Shown: positions 36,531 to 46,112 of the stretch, piece after piece
How the letters are laid out: every line of letters begins with the position of its first letter
Position numbering within the stretch: position 1 is the stretch's first letter
Source: ENR-C20 sp942493145
GTDB taxonomy: Bacteria; Bacillota; Clostridia; Acetivibrionales; DTU013
NCBI GenBank assembly: GCA_942493145.1
Contig: OW818679.1
Location: 3,782,001-3,846,000 of the forward strand
Direction of reading: 5' to 3'
Length of the DNA: 64,000 bases
Notes under the pieces: model-generated
Told to the model about the DNA's origin: nothing
Seen by the model: the letters and a program-made list of their open reading frames with translations, nothing else
Databases searched by the model: none
Program-made: the position numbers and the translations under genes

Positions 36531-37232
36531 TTATTCGTAATAGACTATACCAACTCTGCCCAATTGATAATGAAGAACACCTTTTTCAGGAACAAAACGC
36601 TCATCAGGGGTTACACCGGTGATTTCACCAGCCAGTACACCTTTCCCGCAGTCTTTAAGTTCTGATATGATATCGGGCGATATTGCCATACCAAAGTGGC
36701 TCGAATAGACTATATCAATCTCACTTTTCAACTTTTCGAGCTTTTCCATGCTTGCAATAAATGCAGGCAAGCTCCTACCGGGTCCAAACAAGTACAGCGG
36801 CACTTGTGTAACACTATCCCCGGCAATCAGGAATCGCTTTTCCCTCTCCAGAAGAGCTATACATCCCTGAGTGTGACCGGGAACAAGTATGACTTCCAGC
36901 TTGAAATTTCCCAGGCCAACGATTTCTCCTTCCCATATCGGCTTTGGAAATGGCTTGCCTTTATTGTTTTGAGAATAGTATTCAAACTCGGAAGGATGCA
37001 TGTAAATTTCCTCAAACTGTCTGTTGCTGCCGATATGGTCAATGTCAGAGTGCGTGTTAATAACAAATATCGGCTTATCTGTAAGCTCTTTGCATTGGCT
37101 TAACAAATCTCCGCTTTCCAGTACTGTATCTATAAGCAAAGCGCGATCTGTGCCCTCAAGGAGAAAGCAGCGAACAAACATATCATCAATTGCCCAAAAA
37201 TGCTCCTGAATTTTTGTAACATTATACCCCAT
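36531..37232 (-). CDS. MBL-fold metallohydrolase
   Basis: 233 residues of the metallo-beta-lactamase fold. First metal motif is THSDIDHIG, so the second His of HxHxDH is replaced by Asp. PGHTQG, IAGDSV and SSHFG supply the remaining ligands. It probably hydrolyses a thioester, lactone or similar small substrate in the cytoplasm. ATG follows GGAAG. It lies 70 bp downstream of the enoate-reductase-like gene in the same direction and is likely co-expressed. Confidence 0.8.
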   Translation of the reverse strand: MGYNVTKIQEHFWAIDDMFVRCFLLEGTDRALLIDTVLESGDLLSQCKELTDKPIFVINTHSDIDHIGSNRQFEEIYMHPSEFEYYSQNNKGKPFPKPIWEGEIVGLGNFKLEVILVPGHTQGCIALLEREKRFLIAGDSVTQVPLYLFGPGRSLPAFIASMEKLEKLKSEIDIVYSSHFGMAISPDIISELKDCGKGVLAGEITGVTPDERFVPEKGVLHYQLGRVGIVYYE

Positions 37233-37304
37233 ACCATTATCTTCCTTTCATTGTTTTGTTTTTAAATTTTCCTAATATTCCAGATAACGCAGCCGAGTTT
37301 TCGA

Positions 37305-39236
37305 TTATTTAATCGCAATACCGCAGTTGAACCCTTCATTAATAGCAATAAGAGCATTGCTCGTTTTAACTGCAGTTCCTACAATGCAAACTTTATCAGG
37401 ATATAGGCTGGTCAACTTTTCTGCCAATGCGTTTTCCGGTGTATAGCCAGCCGCAAGTACGACCATTTCAGCAGGGATTAATGAAACTCCCGCATCTGAC
37501 TCAATGCTGACACCTTGTTCCGTAATTTCCAGCACTTTGGTACTCGCCATACGTTTAACTCTATAAGTGTCTAGTATTTTTGTTAATGCGAGCTTATGAA
37601 TCGGATTCATATCGTTCATAAGCCCTGGCTGAATTTCAAGGACAGCAACGCCTCGTTCCTGCTGCGCCAGGTATGCAGCAGTTTCACATCCGACCTCTCC
37701 GCCGCCTATAATAACAACCATATTGCCCGGCTGCACACGTCCCAGCAGAATATCTTCAGCAGTATACACGAAAGCTGAATCTACGCCCTTGATTGGCGGA
37801 ATCAGTGCTTTGCCACCGGTTGCAACAATAATCTGATCAGGATTCTCAGCTTTGACTGTCTCTTCGGTTGCTTCCGTATCCATATAAATCGCAACGCCTA
37901 ACCGTTTCAATTCGTGTGAAGCCCATGAAACAAACGTTGAAAGTTCACCCTTGCATGGCGGACATGCTGCTGATTTTAACTGGCCTCCAAGAAAGCTCTG
38001 CTTCTCGTAAATACTGACATTATGGCCATTCGTAGCTGCTGTCCAGGCAGCTTCCATACCTCCAGGCCCTCCGCCTATTACCATAACTTTCTTAGGTGAG
38101 GCAGTTTTTTGGAAGCTCAACTCATGCTCTCTGCCTATCATCGGGTTTACGACGCAGGTAATGTTGTGGCCGAACAGGAGCCTCCCTACGCAACCCTGCA
38201 GGCAGCCGATGCAATAGCGAATGGCTTCAAACTCTCCGTTTTTTGCTTTGTTTGGAAGTTCCGGATCTGCGAGAGAACCTCTTCCCATACCGATAAAATC
38301 AGCTTTGCCCAGTTCAAGGATGGTTTCCGCCATTATCGGATTGTTTATGCGATTGGCTGTAATAACCGGAATCTTCACAAGCTTTTTGACTTCCGCTGCA
38401 AAGTCAGTTGTCCAGGCATGATTCACATACATTGTGGCAACAATACCTTTGTTATATGTTCCATATACCCCGCTGGAAACATTAATCGCATCAAATCCCC
38501 ATGCTTCGAAAAGCTTCGCAAACACAAGTGTTTCGGAAATATCACTTCCGCCCTCAACACACTCGTCCCCGGATATACGTACAATCACTGGGAAATCCGA
38601 TCCGACTTTGCTTCGAATGTCCTCAATAACATCTTTGACGATGCGAGCACGGTTTTCGATACAGCCGCCGTATTCATCATTTCTTTTATTCGAATATAAA
38701 GAGAGGAACTCCGCAAGAAGGTATCCATGACCGCAATGAAGTTCAATTCCATCAAACGCCGCTTTTTTAGCTCGTAACGCTGCGTCACCGAATTCCTTGA
38801 CCAGCGTTTTGATTTCTTTAACTGTCAGCTCACGCGGCAGCTGACGCAGCCATGGGCAGGGAATCGGTGACGGTGCGACCGGCTGAACGCCACCATTGAC
38901 ATAGCCGCATGTTTGGCGCCCTGGGTGATAGATTTGACAGAAAATTTTTGTTCCATACTTGTGGATTGCGTCAGTAAGTTTTCGATTACCTTCGATGAGA
39001 GAATCATTGTACAATCCACTGATTCTCTCATAACCTTTGCCGTTTTCGTTAATTGAGTAATCTTCAGTAATGATTAAGCCCCAACCGCCTTTTGCCTTAG
39101 CCTCATGATATGCAATTTGCTGGTCGGTTATGTAACCGTCAGGCGTACAGAAATTGGTGACCATGCCTGTGACGGCTAACCTGTTTGGTATTTCACAACC
39201 ATTGATCTGCATTGGTGAAAATAACTTCTCTAACAT
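37305..39236 (-). CDS. NADH:flavin oxidoreductase, 2-enoate / 2,4-dienoyl-CoA reductase-like
   Basis: 643 residues, the full length of the family. N-terminal OYE-type FMN barrel (about 1-360), [4Fe-4S] motif CIGCLQGC followed by Cys 12 residues later, and a C-terminal FAD/NAD module (VIGGGPGGMEAAW; VVIIGGGEVGCETAAYLA). It passes electrons from NAD(P)H through FAD, Fe-S and FMN to a C=C bond, as in enoate reductase, 2,4-dienoyl-CoA reductase and BaiCD/BaiH. Start ATG follows AAAGGAGG. It is divergent from a LysR gene 836 bp away. Inferred role: saturating an unsaturated acid or CoA ester in the island's pathway. Confidence 0.88.
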   Translation of the reverse strand: MLEKLFSPMQINGCEIPNRLAVTGMVTNFCTPDGYITDQQIAYHEAKAKGGWGLIITEDYSINENGKGYERISGLYNDSLIEGNRKLTDAIHKYGTKIFCQIYHPGRQTCGYVNGGVQPVAPSPIPCPWLRQLPRELTVKEIKTLVKEFGDAALRAKKAAFDGIELHCGHGYLLAEFLSLYSNKRNDEYGGCIENRARIVKDVIEDIRSKVGSDFPVIVRISGDECVEGGSDISETLVFAKLFEAWGFDAINVSSGVYGTYNKGIVATMYVNHAWTTDFAAEVKKLVKIPVITANRINNPIMAETILELGKADFIGMGRGSLADPELPNKAKNGEFEAIRYCIGCLQGCVGRLLFGHNITCVVNPMIGREHELSFQKTASPKKVMVIGGGPGGMEAAWTAATNGHNVSIYEKQSFLGGQLKSAACPPCKGELSTFVSWASHELKRLGVAIYMDTEATEETVKAENPDQIIVATGGKALIPPIKGVDSAFVYTAEDILLGRVQPGNMVVIIGGGEVGCETAAYLAQQERGVAVLEIQPGLMNDMNPIHKLALTKILDTYRVKRMASTKVLEITEQGVSIESDAGVSLIPAEMVVLAAGYTPENALAEKLTSLYPDKVCIVGTAVKTSNALIAINEGFNCGIAIK

Positions 39237-39779
39237 TCAAAGCCTCCTTTTTTGGGGGTACGTTCGATTTGTTGATATTATGTATTCCTCACCAAAAATG
39301 TCATACATTCATCCATCAACGGCGTGCCGTTAGAGAGCTTTCAGATTAACATATTTAGAGGGAACTATCATCTGCGTGAACATTACAGGCTTTTACATTT
39401 ACGACAAGTATCATTTACTTCTTGATGAGCACATTTTCAATTCTCTCCTTTTTATGAAAGTCGAAAGGAAAGTTTGAAATTTTCATGAGTAACAGTATCT
39501 GATTTCTCTAAATTTATATCATTTTAGAATTCGTCTGTCCAATTTATAAAAGCAATCATATCTGACTAATTGATTTACGAAATAATGAATTGCCGCAACA
39601 ACTCTTTTATGCGGAAGCATGCATGAAATATCGACCTCTGTTGACATAAACCTTGGATACCCATCTTGAATAATACAGAAATAATATTTGAATTTCAAAG
39701 AATCGAACTAATTTTCATCCGGATATTAGCAGTATTTACATGTTGAATGAATTGCTTGCCGACTTAGAACTCGTTGCTG

Positions 39780-39807
39780 TTGCATAATTTTTGTGTTATT
39801 ATAGTAT
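39780..39807 (+). promoter_or_regulatory. Possible promoter of the LysR gene
   Basis: TTGCAT and TAGTAT separated by 16 bases. It would give a long leader of about 260 bases that includes the small ORF. Confidence 0.35.
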
Positions 39808-39875
39808 TGATTCTCTGTTAATAATTGTACTTGAAATATTTGAGTTGAAGAAGGACACGATCTTAGGAGGTTACG

Positions 39876-39965
39876 ATGCTATTCACACAATTTTTTTGGC
39901 CATCTGTGCTTCCCAGCCCAAACCTTTTTTGCCAATCCATTTATCAAACAAACCGATTAACCTAA
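39876..39965 (+). CDS. Small ORF, 29 residues, in the LysR leader
   Basis: ATG preceded by a perfect AGGAGG with five bases spacing. The peptide (MLFTQFFWPSVLPSPNLF...) is hydrophobic and aromatic with two Pro-Ser pairs. It could be a leader peptide or a chance frame with a good ribosome site. Not recognised. Confidence 0.3.
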   Translation: MLFTQFFWPSVLPSPNLFCQSIYQTNRLT

Positions 39966-40071
39966 CCACACAAACCAAATTTGGCCGAGTTCGTACCATG
40001 ATGATTCAACCTCTGCTCAGAATACCATGTTTTTAAAAAGGGTCGATTTTATATAGAGAGGGATTGGAATA

Positions 40072-40968
40072 ATGGATATTTCACAGTTAAAAAATTTTCA
40101 GATGATTGCCTCTCATAAGCGGCTAACGCATGCCGCTCACGCACTGTACATTTCCGAGCCTGCTCTAAGCCTCAGTTTGGCACGTCTTGAACGCGAACTG
40201 GGACTACAGCTGTTTGACCGGGTCGGCAGGACTATTATTCTTAACGAATGCGGCAAGGTTTTTTTAAAACATGTCAATGAAATGCTATATTCCTTGGAAA
40301 ATGCAAAAACAGAAATTGATTTGCTTCTTAACCGCTCATCTAATAAAATTACGATATGTTGGGATTTTATGGGTGTTCTCGAGGATTATGTGATTCAATA
40401 CATCGGCCGCTGCTCCCATATTACAGTCAACCACTATTATGTACCTGATTATCAAATGAGAGACGAACTAAATAAGCCAGACTGCGATTTTGCTATTGTC
40501 TGGACAGAGGATCCGAAAAGCTATTCGTACGAAAAAATTGTTTTTCCTGATCATGAGTGGTACATAGCCATCCCCTCCGATCACCCTCTAGCACAATCGC
40601 CATCGCCGCGTTTGTCACAATTTTCCGAAGAGCATTTTTCTGTATCCGCGCTCAATCTTGGTCATAAAAAAATGACACAGCTCTTATGCAGAAATGCCGG
40701 TTTCGAGTGTAAGATAGCTTATATGGCAACCCCAACAATATGCCTGGATTTAGTAATTGAGAAAAAGTGCATCACATTTGTGAGCAAGGGAATGGTAAAA
40801 CTAGGCGAGGCATGCTCACTCTATACAGATAAAATAGTTTTCATTCCTTTGTTATATGAAGATTGCAATGTATATTCCCTGCTTATGTGGAATTCAAAAA
40901 GGAAGCTATCAATAGCAGCTCTGGATTTTTTGGACTATATGCGCGATCATGCGCAGTTAATTAAATAA
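40072..40968 (+). CDS. LysR-family transcriptional regulator (divergent from reductase gene)
   Basis: 298 residues. N-terminal winged helix MDISQLKNFQMIASHKRLTH, then HALYISEPALSLSLARLERE, and a C-terminal effector domain of the periplasmic-binding fold. The divergent position indicates that it controls the enoate-reductase/MBL genes in response to a pathway metabolite. Start ATG follows GAGAGGGAT. Confidence 0.88.
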   Translation: MDISQLKNFQMIASHKRLTHAAHALYISEPALSLSLARLERELGLQLFDRVGRTIILNECGKVFLKHVNEMLYSLENAKTEIDLLLNRSSNKITICWDFMGVLEDYVIQYIGRCSHITVNHYYVPDYQMRDELNKPDCDFAIVWTEDPKSYSYEKIVFPDHEWYIAIPSDHPLAQSPSPRLSQFSEEHFSVSALNLGHKKMTQLLCRNAGFECKIAYMATPTICLDLVIEKKCITFVSKGMVKLGEACSLYTDKIVFIPLLYEDCNVYSLLMWNSKRKLSIAALDFLDYMRDHAQLIK

Positions 40969-40969
40969 A

Positions 40970-41110
40970 TAACTCAACTTTCCCACTTGAAAAGTTGACC
41001 CCTTTTTGCAGCTGAAATCGGCCGCATGGCATCCGGCAACGCCTCCCCCAATAGCCAGTACACCGCTTTCTATGATCGTCTCTCTATTGTAGACAATCTC
41101 ATATGGCCAG
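40970..41110 (-). pseudogene. N-terminal remnant of a FAD-binding oxidoreductase
   Basis: On the minus strand a frame reads TIIESGVLAIGGGVAGCHAA, the dinucleotide-binding start of a fumarate-reductase/AprA-like flavoprotein, and then stops after about 45 codons. No start codon with a ribosome site is seen. It is downstream of the Fe-S gene in the same direction, so a flavoprotein was probably once part of that operon. Confidence 0.5.
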
Positions 41111-41192
41111 GAAAACCCTACTTATAGTTTTCCATCTCAACATCTCTTCCATCGCTGATAACTCTGATACCGTGACTTTTGTCGACTTGAAT

Positions 41193-41251
41193 AATGTGGG
41201 TTTGATGCAATTCCTCAAAATCCGGAACGGAATATGCATCAAACCCACATT
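41193..41251. terminator. 17-bp perfect inverted repeat downstream of the Fe-S gene
   Basis: AATGTGGGTTTGATGCA and its exact complement are separated by 25 bases. It sits between the LysR gene and the Fe-S gene, whose transcripts converge here. Probably a two-way terminator; the loop is longer than usual. Confidence 0.5.
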
Positions 41252-41297
41252 GCCTGATTTTTATATTATGCTTTTACGCCTTTGAATGCCTATCCAG

Positions 41298-41633
41298 TTA
41301 CGGGCAATATAACACCGGCCGCTTCAGATTCTTCATCTTCTTTGCAAGCTCTTCGACATCCCCATATTCTATACAGGAAGATTGACAGCATTTCACACAT
41401 GCCGGCCTGCTGTCGAATTCACTTGCGATACGCGCTGCACACATGGTGCACATAGTAGTGGGAAATGGCAGATAGTCAATCTGGACATGCCCGTTTGAAT
41501 TGTTAAAAATCAATTCATTAATCTTGATGCCCCAGGTTTCGGCATCGTAATCGTTTTCCTGCTTGCAGGCAACTGTACAGGCCTGACATCCTGTGCAGTA
41601 TTCCATATCAAATAAAAGACCTTTTCTAGCCAT
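41298..41633 (-). CDS. Small Fe-S electron-transfer subunit of the molybdoenzyme
   Basis: 111 residues. A full cluster motif CTGCQACTVACK (Cys13, 16, 19, 23) is followed by CTMC (62, 65) and RPACVKCCQSSC (79, 82, 83, 87), plus Cys110. It matches a shortened DmsB/NrfC-type ferredoxin subunit and probably carries two clusters rather than four. It lies 61 bp after the molybdopterin enzyme and is likely its electron partner. ATG at 41633 is favoured by GGAAAGGA upstream; the frame reaches 41654. Confidence 0.8.
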   Translation of the reverse strand: MARKGLLFDMEYCTGCQACTVACKQENDYDAETWGIKINELIFNNSNGHVQIDYLPFPTTMCTMCAARIASEFDSRPACVKCCQSSCIEYGDVEELAKKMKNLKRPVLYCP

Positions 41634-41694
41634 AATATTCATCCTTTCCTTCATCCTTCTCCTACAGATACATTATATTTTCCAAACAAAGCCT

Positions 41695-43986
41695 TTATCT
41701 TTTCCACTCAGGCTCGTCATTCGGATGGGGATTGTCATCAGGTCCCATTTTAACAAGCCGGACAAGGGTTGTCTTATATGCTCCACCGCCATAACCCGAT
41801 TCGCCCTGAGTATCAACGGGAATGAGTATGTTGCAGTTGATGTCCCAGGCTTCATAGAAATTAGGCCCTTTGCCCTCTGTCTCAGGCAGCCACCAGCCAT
41901 GAGGCACACTGACAGTACCTGGGTGCATGCTGGGATTTGCCTTTACTTTACGCCTGATACGTCCACGATCGTTTTCTATCCAGATCCATTCGCCATCTTG
42001 CACATCAAGGTCCTGAAGTACTGTGGGGTTTACCTCAACCAGTGGATATGGGTCACAGGCGCGAAGCCATGGGATGTTTCTATGCTCGGAATGGAAGAAC
42101 ACAGGGCTGCGGCGCCCGGAAACCATTACCAGGGGATACTTTTCAAACAGCTCGGGTGTGCGGACCTCACTCTCAGGAGGCTCGGAATACCAAAGATTTG
42201 GATGAATTTCATACTTCTCATTCAAGGTTGAGTATAATTCAATTTTACCGGTTGGCGTTTTAAATCCGGGCTTCCCGTCATGACGGAGCAATCCCTTTTC
42301 ATAGCGCCTGTAGGGTACCGATGAGGGGGATTCGGCTTCAGTCGGATACTTCCAGCCGCCTATATCCGCAAGACTATCCCAATCCATGCCGGTCTGGGCA
42401 ATGCGCTCATTGACCATGGCTTTGTATGTGGGGTACTTTTCCCGGAAAGCAGGGTTGAAACGTCCGGCCAATTCCATGTTGATCTCCCAGTCGGAGCGGC
42501 ATTCGCCGACCTCAACAGCAGGTTGGATAAGCTGTAAAGGCTGGTACCATGCGCGGAAGCTTTCCTTTTCGGCAAAGGTGGCAGCCGGAAGGATAATGTC
42601 AGCGATAGCCATAGTGGTTGGATTGTGGAAGGTATCTACCACAACATTGAATTCCATATTCATTAAAGCTTTGTAGTGCTTTTTCATATCGGCAGCCTGA
42701 CCGCCTATCAGGTTTGAGGTCTGAATCCATGCAGACTTTATTGTATAAGGGTCGCCTGTAAGCATCTGCTCTACAGCCATATCCGGCTGACCCCAGCTGC
42801 GCATGTTGGCTAGGTACTTATACCGGGCGGCGCCAATTCGTTTGGCGTTAATTTTATCAAGTATGTCTTCTCCGTATACATCCTTCAGCTGTTCTGTGCT
42901 GTAAGGATACTGAGTGACGTTGTATGCATTTTTGGCAATTACATTTCCTCCGGGGACATCAAGGTTGCCGGTGATGCACCAGAGAGCTTCTACAGCCTGC
43001 GCGACGGCGGTGCCTTCCGGGCACTGGTCGATGGGAAGTCCCCAGTGGATGGCGGAGGGGCTGTTGGTTGCATATGCCTTGGTAGCTTCATAAATAACCT
43101 CTTTGGGAATCCAGGTTATCTCTGATGTTTTTTCCAGAGTATATTCTTTTACAGATTCTTTTAATTGGTCAAAGCCGTAGGTCCACTTCTCTACGAAATC
43201 CTTGTCGTACCAGTTGTTTTCGATAATCAGATTCAGCATGCCCATTGCCAGTGCGCCGTCAGTTCCGGGACGTATCTGCATGAAATGCTCGGCGCGGGAT
43301 GCGAAGTATGTCCAACGTGGGTCGATGACGATAAGCTTGGATCCACGCTTCATGCAGTCAACTATCCAGTGGCCCTGGAAGGCGTCGGGACAGCCTGTGG
43401 CAGGATTTTGAGCCCAAATTACTATGTATTTGGGTATCTCATAGCGTGGATCGTCAAAGCGTTTCTCAAAAAACTGAGAACAGTCTGCAACAGTAAAGTC
43501 ACCCTGTGTAGCTATCATGGTACAAAGACGCGGAGTATAACAGGATTGTCCTGCAAGGCCAAGCTGTGTCCAGTTGGGGCTTCCATATGAGTAACAGAGC
43601 ATTGATATGGGTCCGCCGATATCTCTGCCGGTGCCCTGAATGAAAATAACCGACTCGGGACCATAATCCTCTTTAAGCTGGTTCCACTTCTTTTCAATGG
43701 TATCATAAGCCTCATCCCAGGTGATTCTCTCAAATTTGCCTTCGCCTCTTTTTCCAACCCTTTTCATGGGGTACATAAGGCGGTCCGGATGGTACATGTA
43801 CTGGGTCATCGCCAGAAGACGGGGACAAGCGCGGCCATGGTTCCATGGATGGTTATCATCACCCTCCACACGGACAACCTTGTCATCCTTAACATAAAGT
43901 TTAACTCCGCAGCCGCCATGGCAGCCGGGACCCGGTGACCATGCCGTTGTTGTTACAACTCTATCAAATTCGTATTTGTTGCTCAT
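41695..43986 (-). CDS. Molybdopterin-dependent oxidoreductase, DMSO reductase family
   Basis: 763 residues. The N-terminal region has only three cluster Cys (22, 26, 54 in GCHGGCG and GRACPRL); the first Cys of the usual CxxCxxxC set is Gly or Pro here. Cys155 in PRLCTMIA is at the position of the metal ligand. The middle carries the bis-MGD-binding domains (WAQNPATGCPDAFQG, IDPRWTYFASRAEHFMQIRPGTDGALAM) and the C-terminal domain ends VPHGWWLPETEG onward. No Tat signal, so cytoplasmic. Family members reduce, hydroxylate, dehydroxylate or hydrate many substrates. Context (enoate reductase, TRAP transporter, butyrate kinase) suggests action on an organic acid or aromatic. Substrate unknown. Confidence 0.85.
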   Translation of the reverse strand: MSNKYEFDRVVTTTAWSPGPGCHGGCGVKLYVKDDKVVRVEGDDNHPWNHGRACPRLLAMTQYMYHPDRLMYPMKRVGKRGEGKFERITWDEAYDTIEKKWNQLKEDYGPESVIFIQGTGRDIGGPISMLCYSYGSPNWTQLGLAGQSCYTPRLCTMIATQGDFTVADCSQFFEKRFDDPRYEIPKYIVIWAQNPATGCPDAFQGHWIVDCMKRGSKLIVIDPRWTYFASRAEHFMQIRPGTDGALAMGMLNLIIENNWYDKDFVEKWTYGFDQLKESVKEYTLEKTSEITWIPKEVIYEATKAYATNSPSAIHWGLPIDQCPEGTAVAQAVEALWCITGNLDVPGGNVIAKNAYNVTQYPYSTEQLKDVYGEDILDKINAKRIGAARYKYLANMRSWGQPDMAVEQMLTGDPYTIKSAWIQTSNLIGGQAADMKKHYKALMNMEFNVVVDTFHNPTTMAIADIILPAATFAEKESFRAWYQPLQLIQPAVEVGECRSDWEINMELAGRFNPAFREKYPTYKAMVNERIAQTGMDWDSLADIGGWKYPTEAESPSSVPYRRYEKGLLRHDGKPGFKTPTGKIELYSTLNEKYEIHPNLWYSEPPESEVRTPELFEKYPLVMVSGRRSPVFFHSEHRNIPWLRACDPYPLVEVNPTVLQDLDVQDGEWIWIENDRGRIRRKVKANPSMHPGTVSVPHGWWLPETEGKGPNFYEAWDINCNILIPVDTQGESGYGGGAYKTTLVRLVKMGPDDNPHPNDEPEWKR

Positions 43987-44118
43987 ACTTGCTTATCCTC
44001 CTTTATGTTTAATAATCCTAAATTGCCTAATTATCAGTTACTTTTCGAGACGTTCCATTAATTTACAATGTTCTGCAGCTACATTATATGTTGCGTATTC
44101 CCAGTTTCATCAAGCTTT

Positions 44119-45033
44119 TCAGGTCTGATTCCGGCTTACCAGGCTGGCTATTGTGATGGAAAGGAGTTTTTCCCTGGCGGACGCACCCCTGGATGTCATA
44201 ATTACAGGCACCCTGGCCCCGACGATTATTCCTGCCAGGGTTGCTCCCGGAAAGAGCTCCCAGCACTTCCCCAAGATATTACCGGCATGGATGTTCGGCT
44301 GAACAATGATATCAAAGTTTCCGCTATGCGGACAGTCGAATTTCTTCACTTCAGCCCTTTCCCTGCTAAAGGCCAGGTCATAGGAAATTGGACCCTCGAC
44401 AAAGCAGTTGCCAAGCTCACCTCTCTCGTACATTTCCCGAAGTGCTCTGGCGTCCGTTGTTTCAACCATATTGGGGTCGACCGTTTCCTTGCAGCAAAGA
44501 ACCGCGGCCTTGGGGCACTCGTAACCAATCTTGTGCAAGGTGTCCACTGCATTTATTATGATGTCCTTTTTGTTTTGAAGGTTGGGATACGCACACATTC
44601 CACCATCAGTAGTAACGATTAGCTTATGATAGAATGGAAGCTGGTAGATCACTACATGGGACATCGTCCGTCCGGTTCTCAAGTTATTTTCTCGCTTCAC
44701 GATAGGTCGCAGCAGATCACTGGTCTCCAGCATCCCTTTCATGATCGAGTCGGCCTCCCCTCCCTTCACAAGCTCTACGACAGTTTCCGCGGCATTCATT
44801 CCGGAGGAGGGACCCATGATATCATAATCTGAAACCGATGCGCCGTGCTCCCTTAGTAGCTCTTTTATTTTCGAGACATTTCCTACCAGTATTGTTTTTA
44901 CAATCCCCTTTTCCGTTGCTTCCACGACAGCTGAAATTACATGGGCATTCGCCGCTTCGGCAACCGCCATCACGCTTTTCCCGGATTTTCCCTGCGTTTG
45001 ATTCAGAAGCTGTTCGAAATTCGAATATTCCAT
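44119..45033 (-). CDS. ptb: Phosphate butyryltransferase-like (phosphotransacylase)
   Basis: 304 residues, family of phosphate acetyl/butyryltransferase; the length is that of Ptb. Typical segments are VVEATEKGIVKTILVGNVSKI, DSIMKGMLETSDLLRPIV and VQPNIHAGNILGKCWELF. It exchanges CoA of an acyl-CoA for phosphate. The adjacent kinase (11 bp apart) then makes ATP. The pair recovers energy from acyl-CoA made in the island, e.g. by the kor enzyme. Confidence 0.87.
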   Translation of the reverse strand: MEYSNFEQLLNQTQGKSGKSVMAVAEAANAHVISAVVEATEKGIVKTILVGNVSKIKELLREHGASVSDYDIMGPSSGMNAAETVVELVKGGEADSIMKGMLETSDLLRPIVKRENNLRTGRTMSHVVIYQLPFYHKLIVTTDGGMCAYPNLQNKKDIIINAVDTLHKIGYECPKAAVLCCKETVDPNMVETTDARALREMYERGELGNCFVEGPISYDLAFSRERAEVKKFDCPHSGNFDIIVQPNIHAGNILGKCWELFPGATLAGIIVGARVPVIMTSRGASAREKLLSITIASLVSRNQT

Positions 45034-45044
45034 ATCATCACCAT

Positions 45045-46112
45045 CTATTCCATATATTCATTGGGCTCTTCTTCACCCTTAAGAACTCTTAAGGCCCCCA
45101 GGGCCAACGCTTCCATTTCATTTTCACCGGCCATGACTTCCACCGGGGCCAGGTACGCCACCCTCTTTTCAATCAGGGACGTAAACACCTGAGAGTAAGC
45201 AATGCCTCCGGTCAGGATAATCAGATCCACGCAGCCGTCCACGACAGGCGCCAGCGATCCGATACACTTCGCCACCTGATAAGCCATAGCGTCGTATATC
45301 AATTTTGCATACGTATCCCCATCCGCAATCCTGTTCTGGACTTCACGCACATCGACGGTATTGAGATACGCTTTCAGACCGCCATTCCCCCTCAGGCACT
45401 TCTTCATCTCATCCTTGCTGTACTTTCCGGAATAGCACAGGCTGACCAGACTGTTCGCGGGTACGACGCCCGCTCTTTCAGGAGAGAACGGTCCTTCTTC
45501 GTCCCCTATTACATCAACAATACGGCCCCTTTCATGAATATTTACCGATATTCCGCCGCCAAGATGCGCAACGATAATGTTCATTTCGCTATACTTTTTG
45601 TTGCGCTCATTTGCAGCCTTTATCGCCATTGCCCTTGTGTTCAGATAATGGTTGTAGCTTAATCTCTTAATCTGCGGCAGACCTGATATTCTGGCTATCT
45701 CCTGCATTTCGTCCACAGCCACCGAGTCGTAAATATAGGCCGGTATTCCAAGCGAAGCCGCAATTTCAAAAGAGATCAGAGGTCCCAGATTGGAGGCGTG
45801 TTCCATTGTGGCTTTTTCTCGAAGCCTGTCGCACATCAGCTTATTAACACGATACGCGCCGGACCTGACAGGGGGGAGATGTCCCCCTCGGCCTACCACC
45901 GCAGACAAGTCCTTAGTATTGAAGCCTTTTTTCTCAAGGCATTGCTCTACATACTCCTTACGCATGGCAAACTGTTCCAATATGTACGGATACTTGTCAA
46001 GCTCCTCCTTAGGATGATTCAGGGTTTCACAAAACAGTTCCTTATCATCCTCATATACCGCAATCTTAGTTGATGTTGACCCGGGGTTGACAGCCAGGAT
46101 TATATAACTCAT
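45045..46112 (-). CDS. buk: Butyrate kinase-like (acyl phosphate kinase)
   Basis: 355 residues of the acetokinase fold: NPGSTSTKIAVYEDD (phosphate 1), AHLGGGISVNIHERGRIVDV (phosphate 2) and ILTGGIAYSQVF (adenosine). It makes ATP and the free acid from an acyl phosphate. ATG at 46112 overlaps the TGA of the 49-codon iorA remnant upstream (ATGA), so its translation may be coupled to that relic. Confidence 0.88.
   Translation of the reverse strand: MSYIILAVNPGSTSTKIAVYEDDKELFCETLNHPKEELDKYPYILEQFAMRKEYVEQCLEKKGFNTKDLSAVVGRGGHLPPVRSGAYRVNKLMCDRLREKATMEHASNLGPLISFEIAASLGIPAYIYDSVAVDEMQEIARISGLPQIKRLSYNHYLNTRAMAIKAANERNKKYSEMNIIVAHLGGGISVNIHERGRIVDVIGDEEGPFSPERAGVVPANSLVSLCYSGKYSKDEMKKCLRGNGGLKAYLNTVDVREVQNRIADGDTYAKLIYDAMAYQVAKCIGSLAPVVDGCVDLIILTGGIAYSQVFTSLIEKRVAYLAPVEVMAGENEMEALALGALRVLKGEEEPNEYME

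Larger units (their letters stand above)
39237..40071. other. Long divergent intergenic region between the enoate-reductase and LysR genes
   Basis: About 835 bp, A+T rich. It holds a possible plus-strand promoter (39780-39807) and a small ORF at 39876-39965. The part 39240-39770 shows no coding signal; it should contain the promoter of the reductase gene and binding sites for the LysR protein, but no clear T-N11-A cluster stands out. Confidence 0.4.

Noticed and set aside
39791..40036. 81-codon plus-strand frame before the LysR gene
   Set aside because: No ribosome site; the overlapping 29-codon frame at 39876 has the better signal.
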